A DNA stretch of 64,000 nucleotides, from contig JAJEKV010000207.1 in NCBI GenBank assembly GCA_021234155.1, forward strand, positions 930,001 to 994,000. The letters are read 5' to 3'. The first letter of the stretch is position 1; every line of letters begins with the position of its first letter. This document shows, one piece after another, positions 47,501 through 58,783 of the stretch. The position numbers and the translations under genes were made by a program. Below the pieces are notes generated by a model. It made no database searches and was not told the DNA's origin. It saw only the letters and a list, made by a program, of their open reading frames with translations. The DNA is from Isoetes taiwanensis. Taxonomy: Eukaryota > Streptophyta > Lycopodiopsida > Isoetales > Isoetaceae.

Positions 47501-49962
47501 ACAGAGGCACTGACTGAAGGGATCTGTCCTTCAAATCGGCCTTCCAATCGGCCTGTTTGTGGCTCACACACAAAATAAAGAAAGAATAGGATTTGAAGGA
47601 TCAAACACACTGTTTGTGGCTTACAAAAGAAAGCTTACACAAGTCCGATGTGATTTCCTTAAGATAAAATACACACAAAGAACGGATTTTGAATGGAAGA
47701 AAAGGAAAACTTAAACTAGGAGAAGGCAATAAGTTAAAGCACCAAAACTGAAAAATAGGCTCGGGTGTATTGCCGCAAAGATGCCGAAAGCTCCAATAGC
47801 CAGATTCGTGATAAGCTCCAAAGACCCGATTTCTTAGCCGATTCCTCAACCGGATCCGAGGATTTCTTAGCCAGATTCCTCAGCCCTCATTTCCAATCGG
47901 CCTTCCAATTTGTGCAAAAGATTCTCCTTCTGCATTCTCCTTCCAATCGGCCTTCCCTACTCCTACTTTGTGCGGCTTGTGGAAGAGTGGAAGAAATCTC
48001 TGTTTCTGGATTGATTGCTTGTTGTGCCCTGCAAAATCTTGCTGCTGCAATGAATCAGAGGCAAAATTGCCTCAGAGCTCCCGGTTAAAGGGGTCAAACC
48101 CCCAGGCTCGCCCATTACGCCAAATAAATGGCTCGCTTCGACCAAACTCGCCCATTTATTAGGCGTAATGGGCTCTCCTGGGGGTTTAACCCCTTCTTCT
48201 GAAGCATTGGTCAGAGGAAATAAAAAAAGGAAGAAGAGAAAGAGCATCGCTTTGGCCATTTGTTTATGCTGCTTCCATATCCAAGAGCTGTGCCTTTTAA
48301 AACAAGCCCAAGCATTTTTCAACATCACCCACCGACTGACTGCTGAAAGTAGCTTGCTTTTTCTTTTTTCAAGAATGTTGCGAATGACCTCGAACAACGT
48401 TAAAGGCTTTCCTGTACAATTATCAAGATTCCAAAGCATATCTTCACCACAGTGTCAATGGCAGAACATTTTCTAGATTGCTGCAGAAAAATGCATGTCC
48501 GTCATTATCTAATAGTCTCTTCGCAAATCTCTTCCAAAATTATTCAGGTCCTTAATCATGTAACTTCTATCGACAGAAGAGTTGTAACTTCTGTCAAAAT
48601 CTACTTTTTGAAACTGAGCTTGCACCTGAACACAAAATTAAGAGCTCATATTAATCGTAGATTCACTCAGAAACAAAATTTGAAGGCGCCTTTTTGCTTT
48701 TGGAATCTCTTAAACCTTTTAAGTCCTAACAAATGGGAAAAGGATTGGAAGCTACAACTAGAAACATATTACAGAGAGGTTTTGAGACCTGGACCAAGCA
48801 GTCCTTTCGGACATGAAATATCCTAACCATTAATGCACTCCTATGGGTTTTTCCGATTGATTATAATTTTGATTTTCTGATTACAGCAGATTCGCATGGC
48901 CATGGCCGCAAAAAGGCCCAGAGCGCATATACTTGATTTCCTGTTATTATTCACATATTGTAAGCCTGCTTTTGAAATGAGGAAACATGGTGCCTCTTGC
49001 CCACGTGGCCATAGTTTCCACCTGATTCCATTCCCATTCTACTTGCCCCCTTTGCCGGGCAACACCAAAAAAACCCTAGAGCAACATCCTCTGCCTCAAA
49101 ATGCCAGTGTCTCTTAGGAAGTAGCTAACGACAAGATTCCACCCGTGGCGACGACACCTCACACCCTATAGGATTCTGCCACATGGTATGACATATTATG
49201 GGGGAAGGAATCGGGACCCGCATGTAGGGAGGTGGGGAGCCTCGCGACCTGAAATGAGGGAACAGTCCCCCACTCAATCGCTGAAGGGGGACCGATGATT
49301 TCCCACAACATGGAAGATGGGAGTCGCATTTTTTTTACCGATTCTTGTCGGCAACGCAAACCGCTTGATCTTGATCTTCACCGGCTGAGCGGAATGGCAG
49401 CCCCTCTTTCCATTCCGGAGTGTAGGGGACTGCCACATGGCAGCACCAGGATGATTCCGGCGACCCATCTTCCATGTTGTAAATAGTGCTATCTAATTTC
49501 TACTATCTATCATTGAAGAGCAATGAAACATACTATATTCTCAAAATGGTTTCACCCATCAAGAATATCGTGCAGCCCACTTATGAGTTTCAACTTAGGA
49601 ATGGATGATTTATGTTCTAATGCGACCCTTAGAGTCATTCAGTAGTTGCAACAAGAGCATTATGTGATCAATTTTGAACAAAAGAAACAATCTATGATCT
49701 TCCAATGCTTTCATACATTCCCCTTATTCATTGCGAATGTTGTCAAAGGTAAAATGATATTTGTCTCATATTTGCAGAAGTTGATATATGGTTCATTCTC
49801 AAGCTGGGTTGGGTCAAAAAATGTATAGATTTGCTCTATTTTTTGGTATGTTGGTGTCTCAATCTTTAGCCGGTAGGAATATCTTGATATGGTTTGAGGA
49901 TATGGGTGTTCACAACAACCTTAAATCAATTCTTATATACTTCAAATTAAAATAAGATGAAC
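47501..49962. other. No supportable gene; one foldback inside
   Basis: Repeated phrase TCCAATCGGCCTTCC (about 47540, 47893 and 47942) and CAGATTCCTCAGCC-type words. A 124-codon plus ORF at 48452-48826 has no recognisable domain. Confidence 0.4.
48088..48195. mobile_element. Complete foldback, GGGGTTTAACCCC family
   Basis: AAGGGGTCAAACCCCCAGG, CTCGCCCATTACGCC on the left pairs with GGCGTAATGGGCTCTCCTGG, GGGTTTAACCCCTT on the right. Arms are about 45 bp and the loop about 15-20 bp. One arm also occurs alone at 23616-23668, upstream of the recombinase gene. Confidence 0.85.
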
Positions 49963-50440
49963 CATTACAAGGGATCGTCGACCTTAAACAATGATCCCTT
50001 GTCGTTGAACGACGCCAAGGATCGTCGACTTTAAACGACGACCCCTCATCTTTGAATGACGCCAAATCGTCGTTGAATGATAAAGGCGTCGTTCAACGAC
50101 GTGACGACGTTGAACGATGACTAATAGACGTGAAGTGTCATAACTGCTTATATGGCCTACTGATATTGCCAAGCTGGCACGTCTGCATGTCATGTGACGT
50201 GTACATGACGTCGTTTAATGACATCTATGGCATCTGACGTGCCCTGGGTGCTGCCGTGGCATACTAACATGCCAGACTGACAAGTCTACGTGTCATGCCA
50301 CATGTACGTGACATCATTTAACGACGTCTATGGCATCTGATGTGCCCTGTGTGCTGCCATGGCTTCCTAACAAGACACGTCGCAAGCCAGCGTGGTTCGC
50401 CACGTCAGATTAGACGTCGTTTAACGACGTCTCTAAAAAA
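49963..50440 (+). repeat. CACTA-like terminal region rich in GTCGTT..AACGAC words
   Basis: Begins CATTACAAGGGATCGTCG, one base from the CACTACAAGGGATCGTC start of the mini-element at 54561. It carries many direct and inverted copies of CGTCGTTNAACGACG-type words and a repeated GTGTACATGACGTC/GTGTACGTGACATC segment. Subterminal repeats like this are typical of CACTA (En/Spm) ends. No transposase or opposite end found. Confidence 0.55.
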
Positions 50441-50639
50441 TACGAAATTTTTTTCTCCCAAATACGAAATTCTTATTGACCTAACCTTAACACCACTTTA
50501 TAAGTTAATCCCTCAGTAGCTCATGTTATTCTTTCCTTTGGAGTGTTCTTACCCTGCTTCATCTTGCTATAATGATCCGGCATCTGAAGACCACATTCGC
50601 GCGATATGTTCCGTATCCTCCTCCTCCTCCAATAGTGGC

Positions 50640-50820
50640 CACCTCCAGTATGAAGAATATATGTCTCCAGGTCAGCAAGGATGTATGCCTACATAACAGC
50701 CACATCATAAAATTAGTTGAGACCATCCTGAAGAGGCGTGACGTATGTCAGCCTATATGTAACTTCTCAATTCAATAATATATATCTCTTTTGTTCTTTA
50801 TCCCAAACCCTTGTTTCATA
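50640..50820 (+). repeat. Probable 3' part of a copia LTR
   Basis: ATATATCTCTTTTGTTCTTT, ATCCCAAACCCTTGTTTCA directly precedes the primer-binding site, so it is the LTR end (..CA). The left boundary is not fixed; a TG near 50650 is a candidate. A related tail lies inverted at 61500-61560. Confidence 0.5.
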
Positions 50821-50822
50821 TA

Positions 50823-50834
50823 TGGTATCAGAGC
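50823..50834 (+). promoter_or_regulatory. Copia primer-binding site (initiator Met tRNA)
   Basis: TGGTATCAGAGC is the standard complement of the plant initiator-methionine tRNA 3' end. It is followed 200 bp later by a gag ORF in the same orientation. Confidence 0.9.
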
Positions 50835-51046
50835 TGAAGATCCGATGGGCAAGAGAGCACAGCAGCAGAAGCTATTGATTGCTTTGAGGGTGCAGAGAGC
50901 AATCCATAGGATTTCTCAGAAGATAAGGAGCCGGAAGACCCCTTGTAGAAGAATTTGTGGTGGTGGCTGCAGAAACATTGGAGGCCAGAGAATTTCGGTG
51001 TTCCAGAGACTAAAATAATCTGCTTCATTCCTTAGAAGTCATTTCA

Positions 51047-51640
51047 ATGGAGCAGCTTGCAGCAGGAAGGTATGTCATTGAGAAATTCAATGGGAAGAAT
51101 TTTCATACTTGGCAAGTAAAGCTGAAATTCCATTTGATTGAAAAAGACCTATTTGGAGTAGTAGATGGGGCAGACCCAAAGCCAACAGCAGGGGCAAAAT
51201 TAGACAAATGGTCAATCAAGGATCGCAGAGCATTAGCCATGATTGGTCTTGGATTAGGAGATTCCCAGGTGCATCATGTAGATTTTTCCAAGAGTGCAAG
51301 AGAAGTTTGGGGAACATTGGAGCAGTTGTTTGGATCTCAAGCCAAACATGCTAAGGTCCTCTTCAAGAGAAAACTTTTTGAATTGCACATGGAAGAAGGA
51401 GGAAATTTGATGGAGCATGTAAGCAGCCTGCGGTCTATCCTTCATCAATTGGCTGGCATAAATGCAACAGTACTAGAAGATGATGCTAAAGCAGTCCTAT
51501 TCCATAGTCTTCCACCGTCTTATTCTCATATAGTCACAACATTACAAATTGTTCAAGGCTTGTTTCTTGATCAAGTAATAGCATCTCTCCTTGAGGAAGA
51601 AAGAAGAATGAGGAAAGGAGATGAAAACTCAGACCACCTC
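51047..51640 (+). pseudogene. Ty1/copia gag (UBN2-type), truncated
   Basis: ATG at 51047. The frame shows the UBN2 gag pattern: KFNGKNFHTWQVKLKFHLIE, SAREVWGTLEQLFGSQ, LHMEEGGNLMEHVSSLRSIL, LEDDAKAVLFHSLPPSYSHI. It is open for about 195 codons, then joins the unrelated array at about 51632 before the zinc knuckle. The ORF is otherwise undamaged, so truncation is fairly recent. Confidence 0.9.
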
Positions 51641-54600
51641 TCCTCCAAGAAGCGCCAAAGTAGCTCTTGTCCAGCACACTCATAGTCAATTGGCCTAGGA
51701 TGTGGATGCCGAATACTACCGTGTAGGGCATAAGCGTTTCTTTCTTTTTGTAAAACTGACCTTGTAACTTGCTCCCTAGGGTAATTTTGCCATTCCAGAA
51801 GTCTTGGAAAAGTTGAATTGCCATTCTGGTGCTTGAACCACAAAACACTTCGATTTCTACAAGGTCACCCGTAGGACGCTCCGCGGTTTGATAAGTTCCT
51901 CTGGACTGATCTGGAAATCTTTTGGACGTTCCCGAAGTTGGGCCCTTGAACGGAGGATTTAACAGTTGGATATGGGAACAAAACTCCAGGAGGGTGGTCA
52001 ATTATCGTACGACCCACCGTGGAATCGCTGGCAGGAAAGGCTACCTCGGGAACGTTTTTGGATCCTGCCTCCTGGTGTCTGGACTCTTCTCTCTTGTGAG
52101 GCAGTCATGCAAGGTCCTGGCCTTGTTTGACTTGGAGAAGGGTGCCAGCTCGGTTGCCCCACAACGAACTGCCCAAACCGTTCTAATGCTAACCCTTTAA
52201 TCTAGACCTTCTCCGAAAAATGGGTTGTGTGCTGGTGATGAATTAGGAATCCAGCTGACAAAAAATCAGAAGTTAATTTTGTACAATGCATTAATTACGA
52301 ATTTATGAATGTCTTACCACTATAAAAGCGCCCCTCGACTTCTAATTGCCACATCGGGAAGAGGACAGGTTCCAACTTCATTCTGTCAGTTCCACTTGCT
52401 CCGTGGAATCTTTTGGACCTTCCTGAAGAAGGGCCCTTGAATGGAGGATTCAATGGTCGCATACGGGAACCGGGCTTCAGGAGGGTGGTCATTAACGTAC
52501 GGCCCACCGTGGGAGCGCTGCCAGGAAAGGCTGCCTCGGGAACTTTTTTGGATCCCGTCTCCTGGGGTCCGGACTCTCCCCTCTTGTGAGGCAGCCGTGC
52601 AAGGTGCTGGCCTTGTTTGACTTGGGGAAGGATGCTAGCTCGGTTGCCCCACAACGGGCTGCCCCTACCGTTGTAATGCTAAACCTTTGATCTAGATCTT
52701 CTCCAAAAATTGGGTTGTGTGTTGATGATGAATTAGGAATCCAGCTGAAAAAATATTGGAATTTAATTTCGTACAATGCATTAACTACAAATTTATGAAT
52801 GTCTTGCCACTGGAAAAGCGCCCCTTGACTTCTAATTGCCACATCAAGAGGAGGACAGGTCCAAACTCCGTTCCATCAGTTCCTTTTGTTCCGCGTTCTC
52901 AACTGCAGCTTCTCGGCCACGTCTCAACTGCAAAAGACTAAAACTCGGCCACCAATATGCAAACCCTTCTAGAACCTGGCAACTTTATGTTTCGGAGGCC
53001 ATCTCCTTGTGAGATTCGGCCGGGACCTTGCGCCGTGTCTTGATGTAGAGGGGAGGTGTTGACACCAGAACAGGGACCGTAAAATCCCCCAGGACGTTGC
53101 TTGCCCCAAAAGTCCTCTTCCCAAGGCCCTAGAGAGATGGGCAATGTCCCCTCTCCAAAACCATGATTTGGCCTTGCCGATAGACTCAAAACGTCGGCAT
53201 TGCCCTAGGCACCAAGTTCCTTGGCCAAAAGACCACGACTCCTCCAAGAAGCGCCAAAGTAGCTCATGTCCAGCATACTCGTAGTCAATTGGCCTAGGAT
53301 GTGGATGCCGAATACTGCCGTGTAGGGCATAAGTGTTTCTTTTCTTTTTTTTTTTTTTTTTTTGTAAAACTGACCTTGTAACTTGCTCCCTAGGGTAATT
53401 TTGCCATTCTGGAAGACTTGGAAAAGTCGAATTGCCATTCCGGTGCCCGAACCACAAAACACTCTGGTTTCTACAAGGTTACGCGTAGGACGCTCCGCGG
53501 CTTGATAAGTTCCCCCGGACCGATCTTGAAATATTTTTGACGTTCCCGAAGTTGGGCCCTTGAATGGAGGATTTAGCGGTCGGACAGAGGAAGGGTGGTC
53601 AATTAGCGTACGACCCACCGTGGGAGCGCTGCCAGGAAAGGCTACCTCGAGAACTTTTTTGGATCCTGCCTCCTGGTGTCGGGACTCTTCCCTCTTGTGA
53701 GGCATCCATGCAAAGTCCTGGCCTTGTTTGACTTGGAGAAGGGTGCCAACTCGGTTGCCCCACAACGGGCTGCCCGAACCGTTCTAATGCTAACCCTTTG
53801 ATCTAGACCTTCTCCAAAAATTCGAAAATTGGACTGTGTGCCGGTGATGAATTAGGAATCTAGGTGACAAAAAATCAGAATTTAATTTCGTACAATGCAT
53901 TAATTACGAATTTACGAATGTCTTGCCTCCGCAAAAGCGCCCCTCGACTTTTAATTGCCATATCGGCAAGAGGACAGGTCTAAACTCCGTTCTGTCAGTT
54001 CCACTTGCTCGATGTTCTCAATTGTACCGCCACCACGCCCCAACCGCAAAGGACCAAAATTTGCCCCCTCCCCCAAAAACGCAAAACCATTCTAGAACCC
54101 GACAACTCCGCTGTGGTTTACATTTCGGAGGCCGTCTCTTGTGAGTTTCGGCCGGGACCTTGCGCCGTATCTTGACATAGGGTGGGGTGTTGACTCTGGA
54201 ACACGGATCCTAAAACCCCCAGGAAGTTGCTTGCCCCAAAAGTCCAAACTTCCAATGGACTCAGAACGTCGACATTGCCCTGGGGACCAAGTTCTGTGGC
54301 CAGAAGACCACCCCTCCTTCAAGAAGCACCAAAGTAGCTCATGTTCAGCACACTCGTAGTCAATTGGCCTAGGATGTGGATGCCGAATACTGTCGTGTAG
54401 GGTGTAAGTGTTTCTTTCTTTTGCAAAATTGACCTTGTAACTTGCTCCCTAGGCTAATTTCACCATTCTGAATAATTTGGTGAAGTCGAATTGCCATTTC
54501 GGAGCCTCCGCCGTGCTCACAAAACACTCCGGTTTCAACACTGTCGCCCACATGACGCGCCACTACAAGGGATCGTCATTGTTCAACGACATTGAGGCGT

Positions 54601-56966
54601 CGTTAAACGACGTGTCGACGTCGTTATTGCAACGTAGTTTAACGATGTTTTTATACATCGTTCAATGACGTTGTGACGTCGTTCCACGACGTCGCGACGT
54701 CGAAATACTTGTCGCAATCAATACGTCGTTTAACGACGGCTTGACATTGTTGAACAACGACACTCTCTTGTACGCTCCGTGGCTTGATAAGTTCCCCGGG
54801 ACCGATCTTGGAATCTTTTGGACCTTCCCGAAGAAGGGCCCTTGAACGGAGGATTCATCGGTCGGATAGGGGAACCAGGCTTCAGGAGGGTGGTCATTAG
54901 CATACGGCATACTGTGGGAGCGCTGCCAGGAAAGGCTGCCTTGGGAACTTTTTTGGATCCCGTCTCCTAGGGTCCGGACTCTCCCTCTTGTGAGGCAGTC
55001 GTGCAAGGTCCTGGCCTTGTTTGACTTTGGGAAGGATGCCAGCTCGGTTGCCCCACAACGGGCTGCCCCGATCGTTGTAATGCTAAACCTTTGATCTAGA
55101 CCTTCTCCAAAAATTCCAAAAATTGGGCTGTATGCTGATGATGAATTAGGAATCCAGCTAAAAAAAATCAGAATTTAATTTCGTACAATGCATTAATTAC
55201 AAATTTATGAATGTCTTGCCACTGGAAAAGCACCCCTCGTTCTCGGCCACGTCCCCACTGCAAAAGACTAAAACTCGGCCTCCAAAATGCAAACCCTTCT
55301 AGAACCTGACAACTCACAGGGTTTACGTTTCGGAGGTCGTCTCCTTATCAGAATCGGTCGAGGCCTTGTGCGGGGGAGGTGTTGATACCAGAGCACGGAC
55401 CCTACAACCCCCCAGAAAGTTGCTTGCTCCAAAAGTACTTTCCCCAAGGCCCTGGGGACGGATGGGCAATGTCCCCTCTCCGGAATAGTGATTTGGCTCT
55501 GCCAATGGAATCGGAACATCCACATTGCCCTGGATACCAAGTTTCGTGGCCAGAAGACCACCCCTCCTCCAAGACGCGCCAAAGTAGCTCATGTCCAGCG
55601 CACTCGTAGTCAATTGGGCCAGATTGTGGATGCCGAATACTACTGTGTAGGGCGTAATTGTCTCTTCTTTTTGCAAACTGACCATGTAACTTGCCCCATA
55701 GGGTAATTTCGCCATTCCGGACGATGTGGCAAATTCGAATTGCCATTCCGGAGCCTCCACGGTGTCCGAACGACAAAACACTCCGGCTTCTACACGGTTG
55801 CTCGCAGGACGCTCCGCAGTTTGATATGTTCCCTGGACCGATCTTGGAATCTTTTGGGTCTTTCCAAAGACGGGCCCTTGAACGGAGGATTCAATAGTCG
55901 GATATGGAAACCTGGCTCCGGGAGGGTGGTCATTAGCATACAGCCCACTGTAGGAGTGTTGCCAGGAAAGGCTGCCTCGGGAACTATTTTGGATCCCGCC
56001 TCCTGGGGTGCGGACTCTCTCCTCTTGTGAGGCAGCCGTGCAAGGTCCTGGCCTTGTTTGACTTGGGGAAGGGTGCCAGCTCGGTTGCCCCACAACGTGC
56101 TGCCCACCAATCTAATGCTAACCCTTTGATCTAGACCTTCGAAAATTCTGAAAATTGAGCTGTATGCTGGTGATGAATTAGGAATCTAGCTGACAAAGAA
56201 GCAGTTTAATTTCGTACAATGCATTAATTACGAATTTATGAATCTCTTGCCACTGCAAAAGTGCCTCTCGACTTCTAATTGCCACATCGGGAGGAGGACA
56301 GATCAAACTCCGTTCCGTCAGTTTCTCTTGCTCCGCGTTCTCAACTGTAGCTTCTCGGCCACATCCCAACTGCAAAAGACCAAAACTCGGCCTCCAAAAC
56401 GCAAACCCTTCTAGAACCTGGCAACTCACAAGGTTTACGTTTCGGAGGTCCTCTCCTTGTCAGATTCGACGGGGACCTTGCATCGTGTCTTGATGTTGAT
56501 GGCAGTGTTTACGCCAGAGCACAGACCCGAAAACTCCCCCGGAATTTGCTTGCCCCAAAAGACCTCTGCCCAAGGCCCTGTAGACGGATGGGCATGTCCC
56601 CTCTCCGGAACCGTGATTTGGCTCTACCAATAGACTCAAAACGTCGACATTGCCCTGAGGACCAAGGTCCGTGACCAGAATACCACCCCTCATCCAAGAA
56701 GCACCAAAGTAGCTCATGTCCAACACACTCGTAGCCAATTGGCCTAGGATGTGGATGCCGATGCCAAATACTGTCGTGTAGGGTGTAAGTGTTTCTTTCT
56801 TTTGCAAAACTGACCTTGTAACTTGCTCCCTAGGGTAATTTTGCCATTCCAGATGAACTTGACGAAGTCAAATTGCCATTTTGGAGCTTCCGCAGTGCCC
56901 GAACAACAAAACACTTTGGTTTCTACAAGGTCATCCGGAGGATGCTCCGCGGTTTGATAAGTTTCC
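51632..56966 (+). repeat. Direct array of a 1.1-1.25 kb unit (about five copies)
   Basis: The marker GTCAATTGGCCTAGGATGTG (or a close variant) recurs at about 51685, 53284, 54358, 55609 and 56735. Spacings are 1599, 1074, 1251 and 1126 bp. The long first interval contains an internal duplication: the GAGGCAG..GCAAGG..CTGGCCTTGTTTGA block occurs near 52095 and 52580. Units are about 85-90% alike by eye. ORFs inside differ from unit to unit and are not conserved, so I treat it as non-coding. The unit could be a satellite or derive from an LTR. Confidence 0.88.
54561..54772. mobile_element. Miniature CACTA-like element inside the array
   Basis: CACTACAAGGGATCGTCATT starts at 54561. The right end reads AACGACACTCTCTTGTA, the complement of TACAAG..GTCGTT, lacking the final GTG. 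CGC stands on both sides, matching a 3-bp CACTA target duplication. The interior consists of GTCGTT..AACGAC words. Neighbouring array units lack it, giving empty sites. Confidence 0.72.
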
Positions 56967-56967
56967 C

Positions 56968-58040
56968 CGGACGTGTTTTGGCTCGGTTGTCCTCCTTTGG
57001 CTGCTCAGCCTCTACTTTTGAATTGGCTGCAATCTTTGGACATTGATACTTGTAGTGTGATCCTCCACATGAAAAACATCCTCCTGGGGGCCCTTTAGCC
57101 TGATCCTTAGCTTTTCTGCATTCTCCATTATTTCCTTTAACACGGAAATTATCGTTGTCATTTAGGTTAGACAATCTGTACCTTTTGTTCTCCTTCTCAC
57201 CGGGTTTGATGTAACCTGGTTTGAAACTCTTGTCTTGAGGATATCCCTCTCAAATATCATACTGCGTTGTATTAGGATTGTGCTTCATTTCTGCTGCTTC
57301 AGCTTTTCTTACAGCTTCGTCAATAATTAAGGGTTCTGCAAAACATAATTCTGCATACAGTGGGTCTCGTAATCTGGCCATAAACTTTCGAGTTATTTCA
57401 CTTTCTAATAAACCTCCTGACTGTGATCCTCCCATTTGCACTACTAAATATGAGAATTTATTGAAATAATGGTGCATCGACTCGTTTTTCCCTTGCTTAA
57501 AATGATCCCACTGTCTTTTAAGATCAGGACAGTAATTGACGTGCAAATTATGTGATTCAAATGCTCTTTTGAAATCGATCCATGTTTTTACTTGGCACAA
57601 TAATTTCTTCCGTCCTTGCCACCATATTCTGGCCACATCCGTTAAATATTTGTCCATGGCTTGTAATTTCTGCGCCTCCGTAGCTTTGACTCTTTCAAAG
57701 AAACTTTCCTAACTTGCCAAGAATCCCAGAACTGCTGGTGGGCTTCGTTTATCTCCCGCATAAGATGGCATTCTCTCAATCTTTTCCAACCATTTAGTTC
57801 TTCTGGATGCATTAGGAGAATCAAGGAGAGGCAGAGTCACTGGAGGTGGATTTACAGGCAGAGGAGATTGTTGATATATGTCTGGCAAATGTTCATACAA
57901 TATCACTACATATTCCAGTTTCCTTTGCTTTTCCTCCAAACTGGACGATGCAGGTATTCCAATTTGGATTGCAATTCGGGAAGCAGAATTCATAGCCTGG
58001 TTATACTGGGCTACAGGAAGATTGAACTTGTTCTAGGCCA
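56968..58040 (-). pseudogene. Ty3-type LTR-retrotransposon gag, truncated
   Basis: Reading minus from 58040: an ATG whose third codon is TAG, then an N-terminal region (PLPVNPPPVTLPLLD), a frameshift near 57710, and the retrotransposon gag core (YLTDVARIWWQGRKK, FKRAFESHNLHVNYCPDLKR, QGKNESMHHYFNKFSYLVVQ). The C-terminus carries the zinc knuckle CFSCGGSHYKYQCP (CX2CX3HX4C). The element stops at about 56966 where array sequence begins. Protease and pol are missing. Confidence 0.88.
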
Positions 58041-58063
58041 TTACACATGATTTTTGAAAGATT

Positions 58064-58077
58064 TGGCTCTGATACCA
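58064..58077 (-). promoter_or_regulatory. Primer-binding site of the Ty3-type element
   Basis: On minus TGGTATCAGAGCCA, complementary to initiator Met tRNA, two bases after the LTR end. Confidence 0.9.
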
Positions 58078-58079
58078 CT

Positions 58080-58783
58080 TGATATGAATCAGTCTTATCT
58101 TTTGCAAAACTAGCAAACACGGTTAAGCAAAACAGCTTTGGTCCGAAGAATAATGGTCCTCTGGTATAAATTCACCACCAACTGGGCTCAGACTTGCGAA
58201 CACTGCAAAAACTTGGCTCAGGCTCTTCCCAATTCTGAGAGTCAGCTAGCCAGCCAGATAGCCTCTCTGGGATTCTCTGGAATACTCTAAAACTCAGGGA
58301 GGTCATTCAAACAATAAATTATCAGCAATTCTACTGCAGAATTGGGCGATTAGACTCTCTACCGCCTACAAACACTTCTGGGCCCCCCTTTTCAGCAGAT
58401 CGATTCTACCTATACTATTCTAAAAAGGTCTTGAAATCTAAATCTGGGTTTTCCCTTTGTTCTTTTGCTAAATCCGGCTCTCTTTTTCTGCAATCCAGAT
58501 AGTTGCATTTATTCCTAAGCCAGTTCCGGATTTGTCCGTTATACTGTAGCTTCTACATGGCTTTCTGTTTAACTAGTTCGTTATTTTTATTTGAATGGTT
58601 ACTAAGATTTCCAAGGTATTAGCTAAGGCTTGACTATCAAATTATATTTAGTTCAGATTCAGCATTCTAAAGACAATGAAATTATCCCTCAATTCATGAT
58701 CTTTAATTCTAATATTAATCCATTTGCATCTTTGTTCATCCAGCAAGTCATCTGAGCCACTCCCCCGATCTTGTGCCATATCA
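58080..58783 (-). repeat. 5' LTR of the Ty3-type element, ~704 bp
   Basis: Ends are TGATATG (58080) and CATATCA (58783), a 7-bp inverted terminal repeat with TG..CA. The inner edge abuts the primer-binding site and the outer edge abuts array sequence (AAACCAGAGTG). The 3' LTR is not in the window. Confidence 0.85.

Noticed and set aside
49963-50440. Short palindromic repeats as a CRISPR array
   Set aside because: GTCGTT..AACGAC words are irregularly spaced and are typical of CACTA subterminal repeats.
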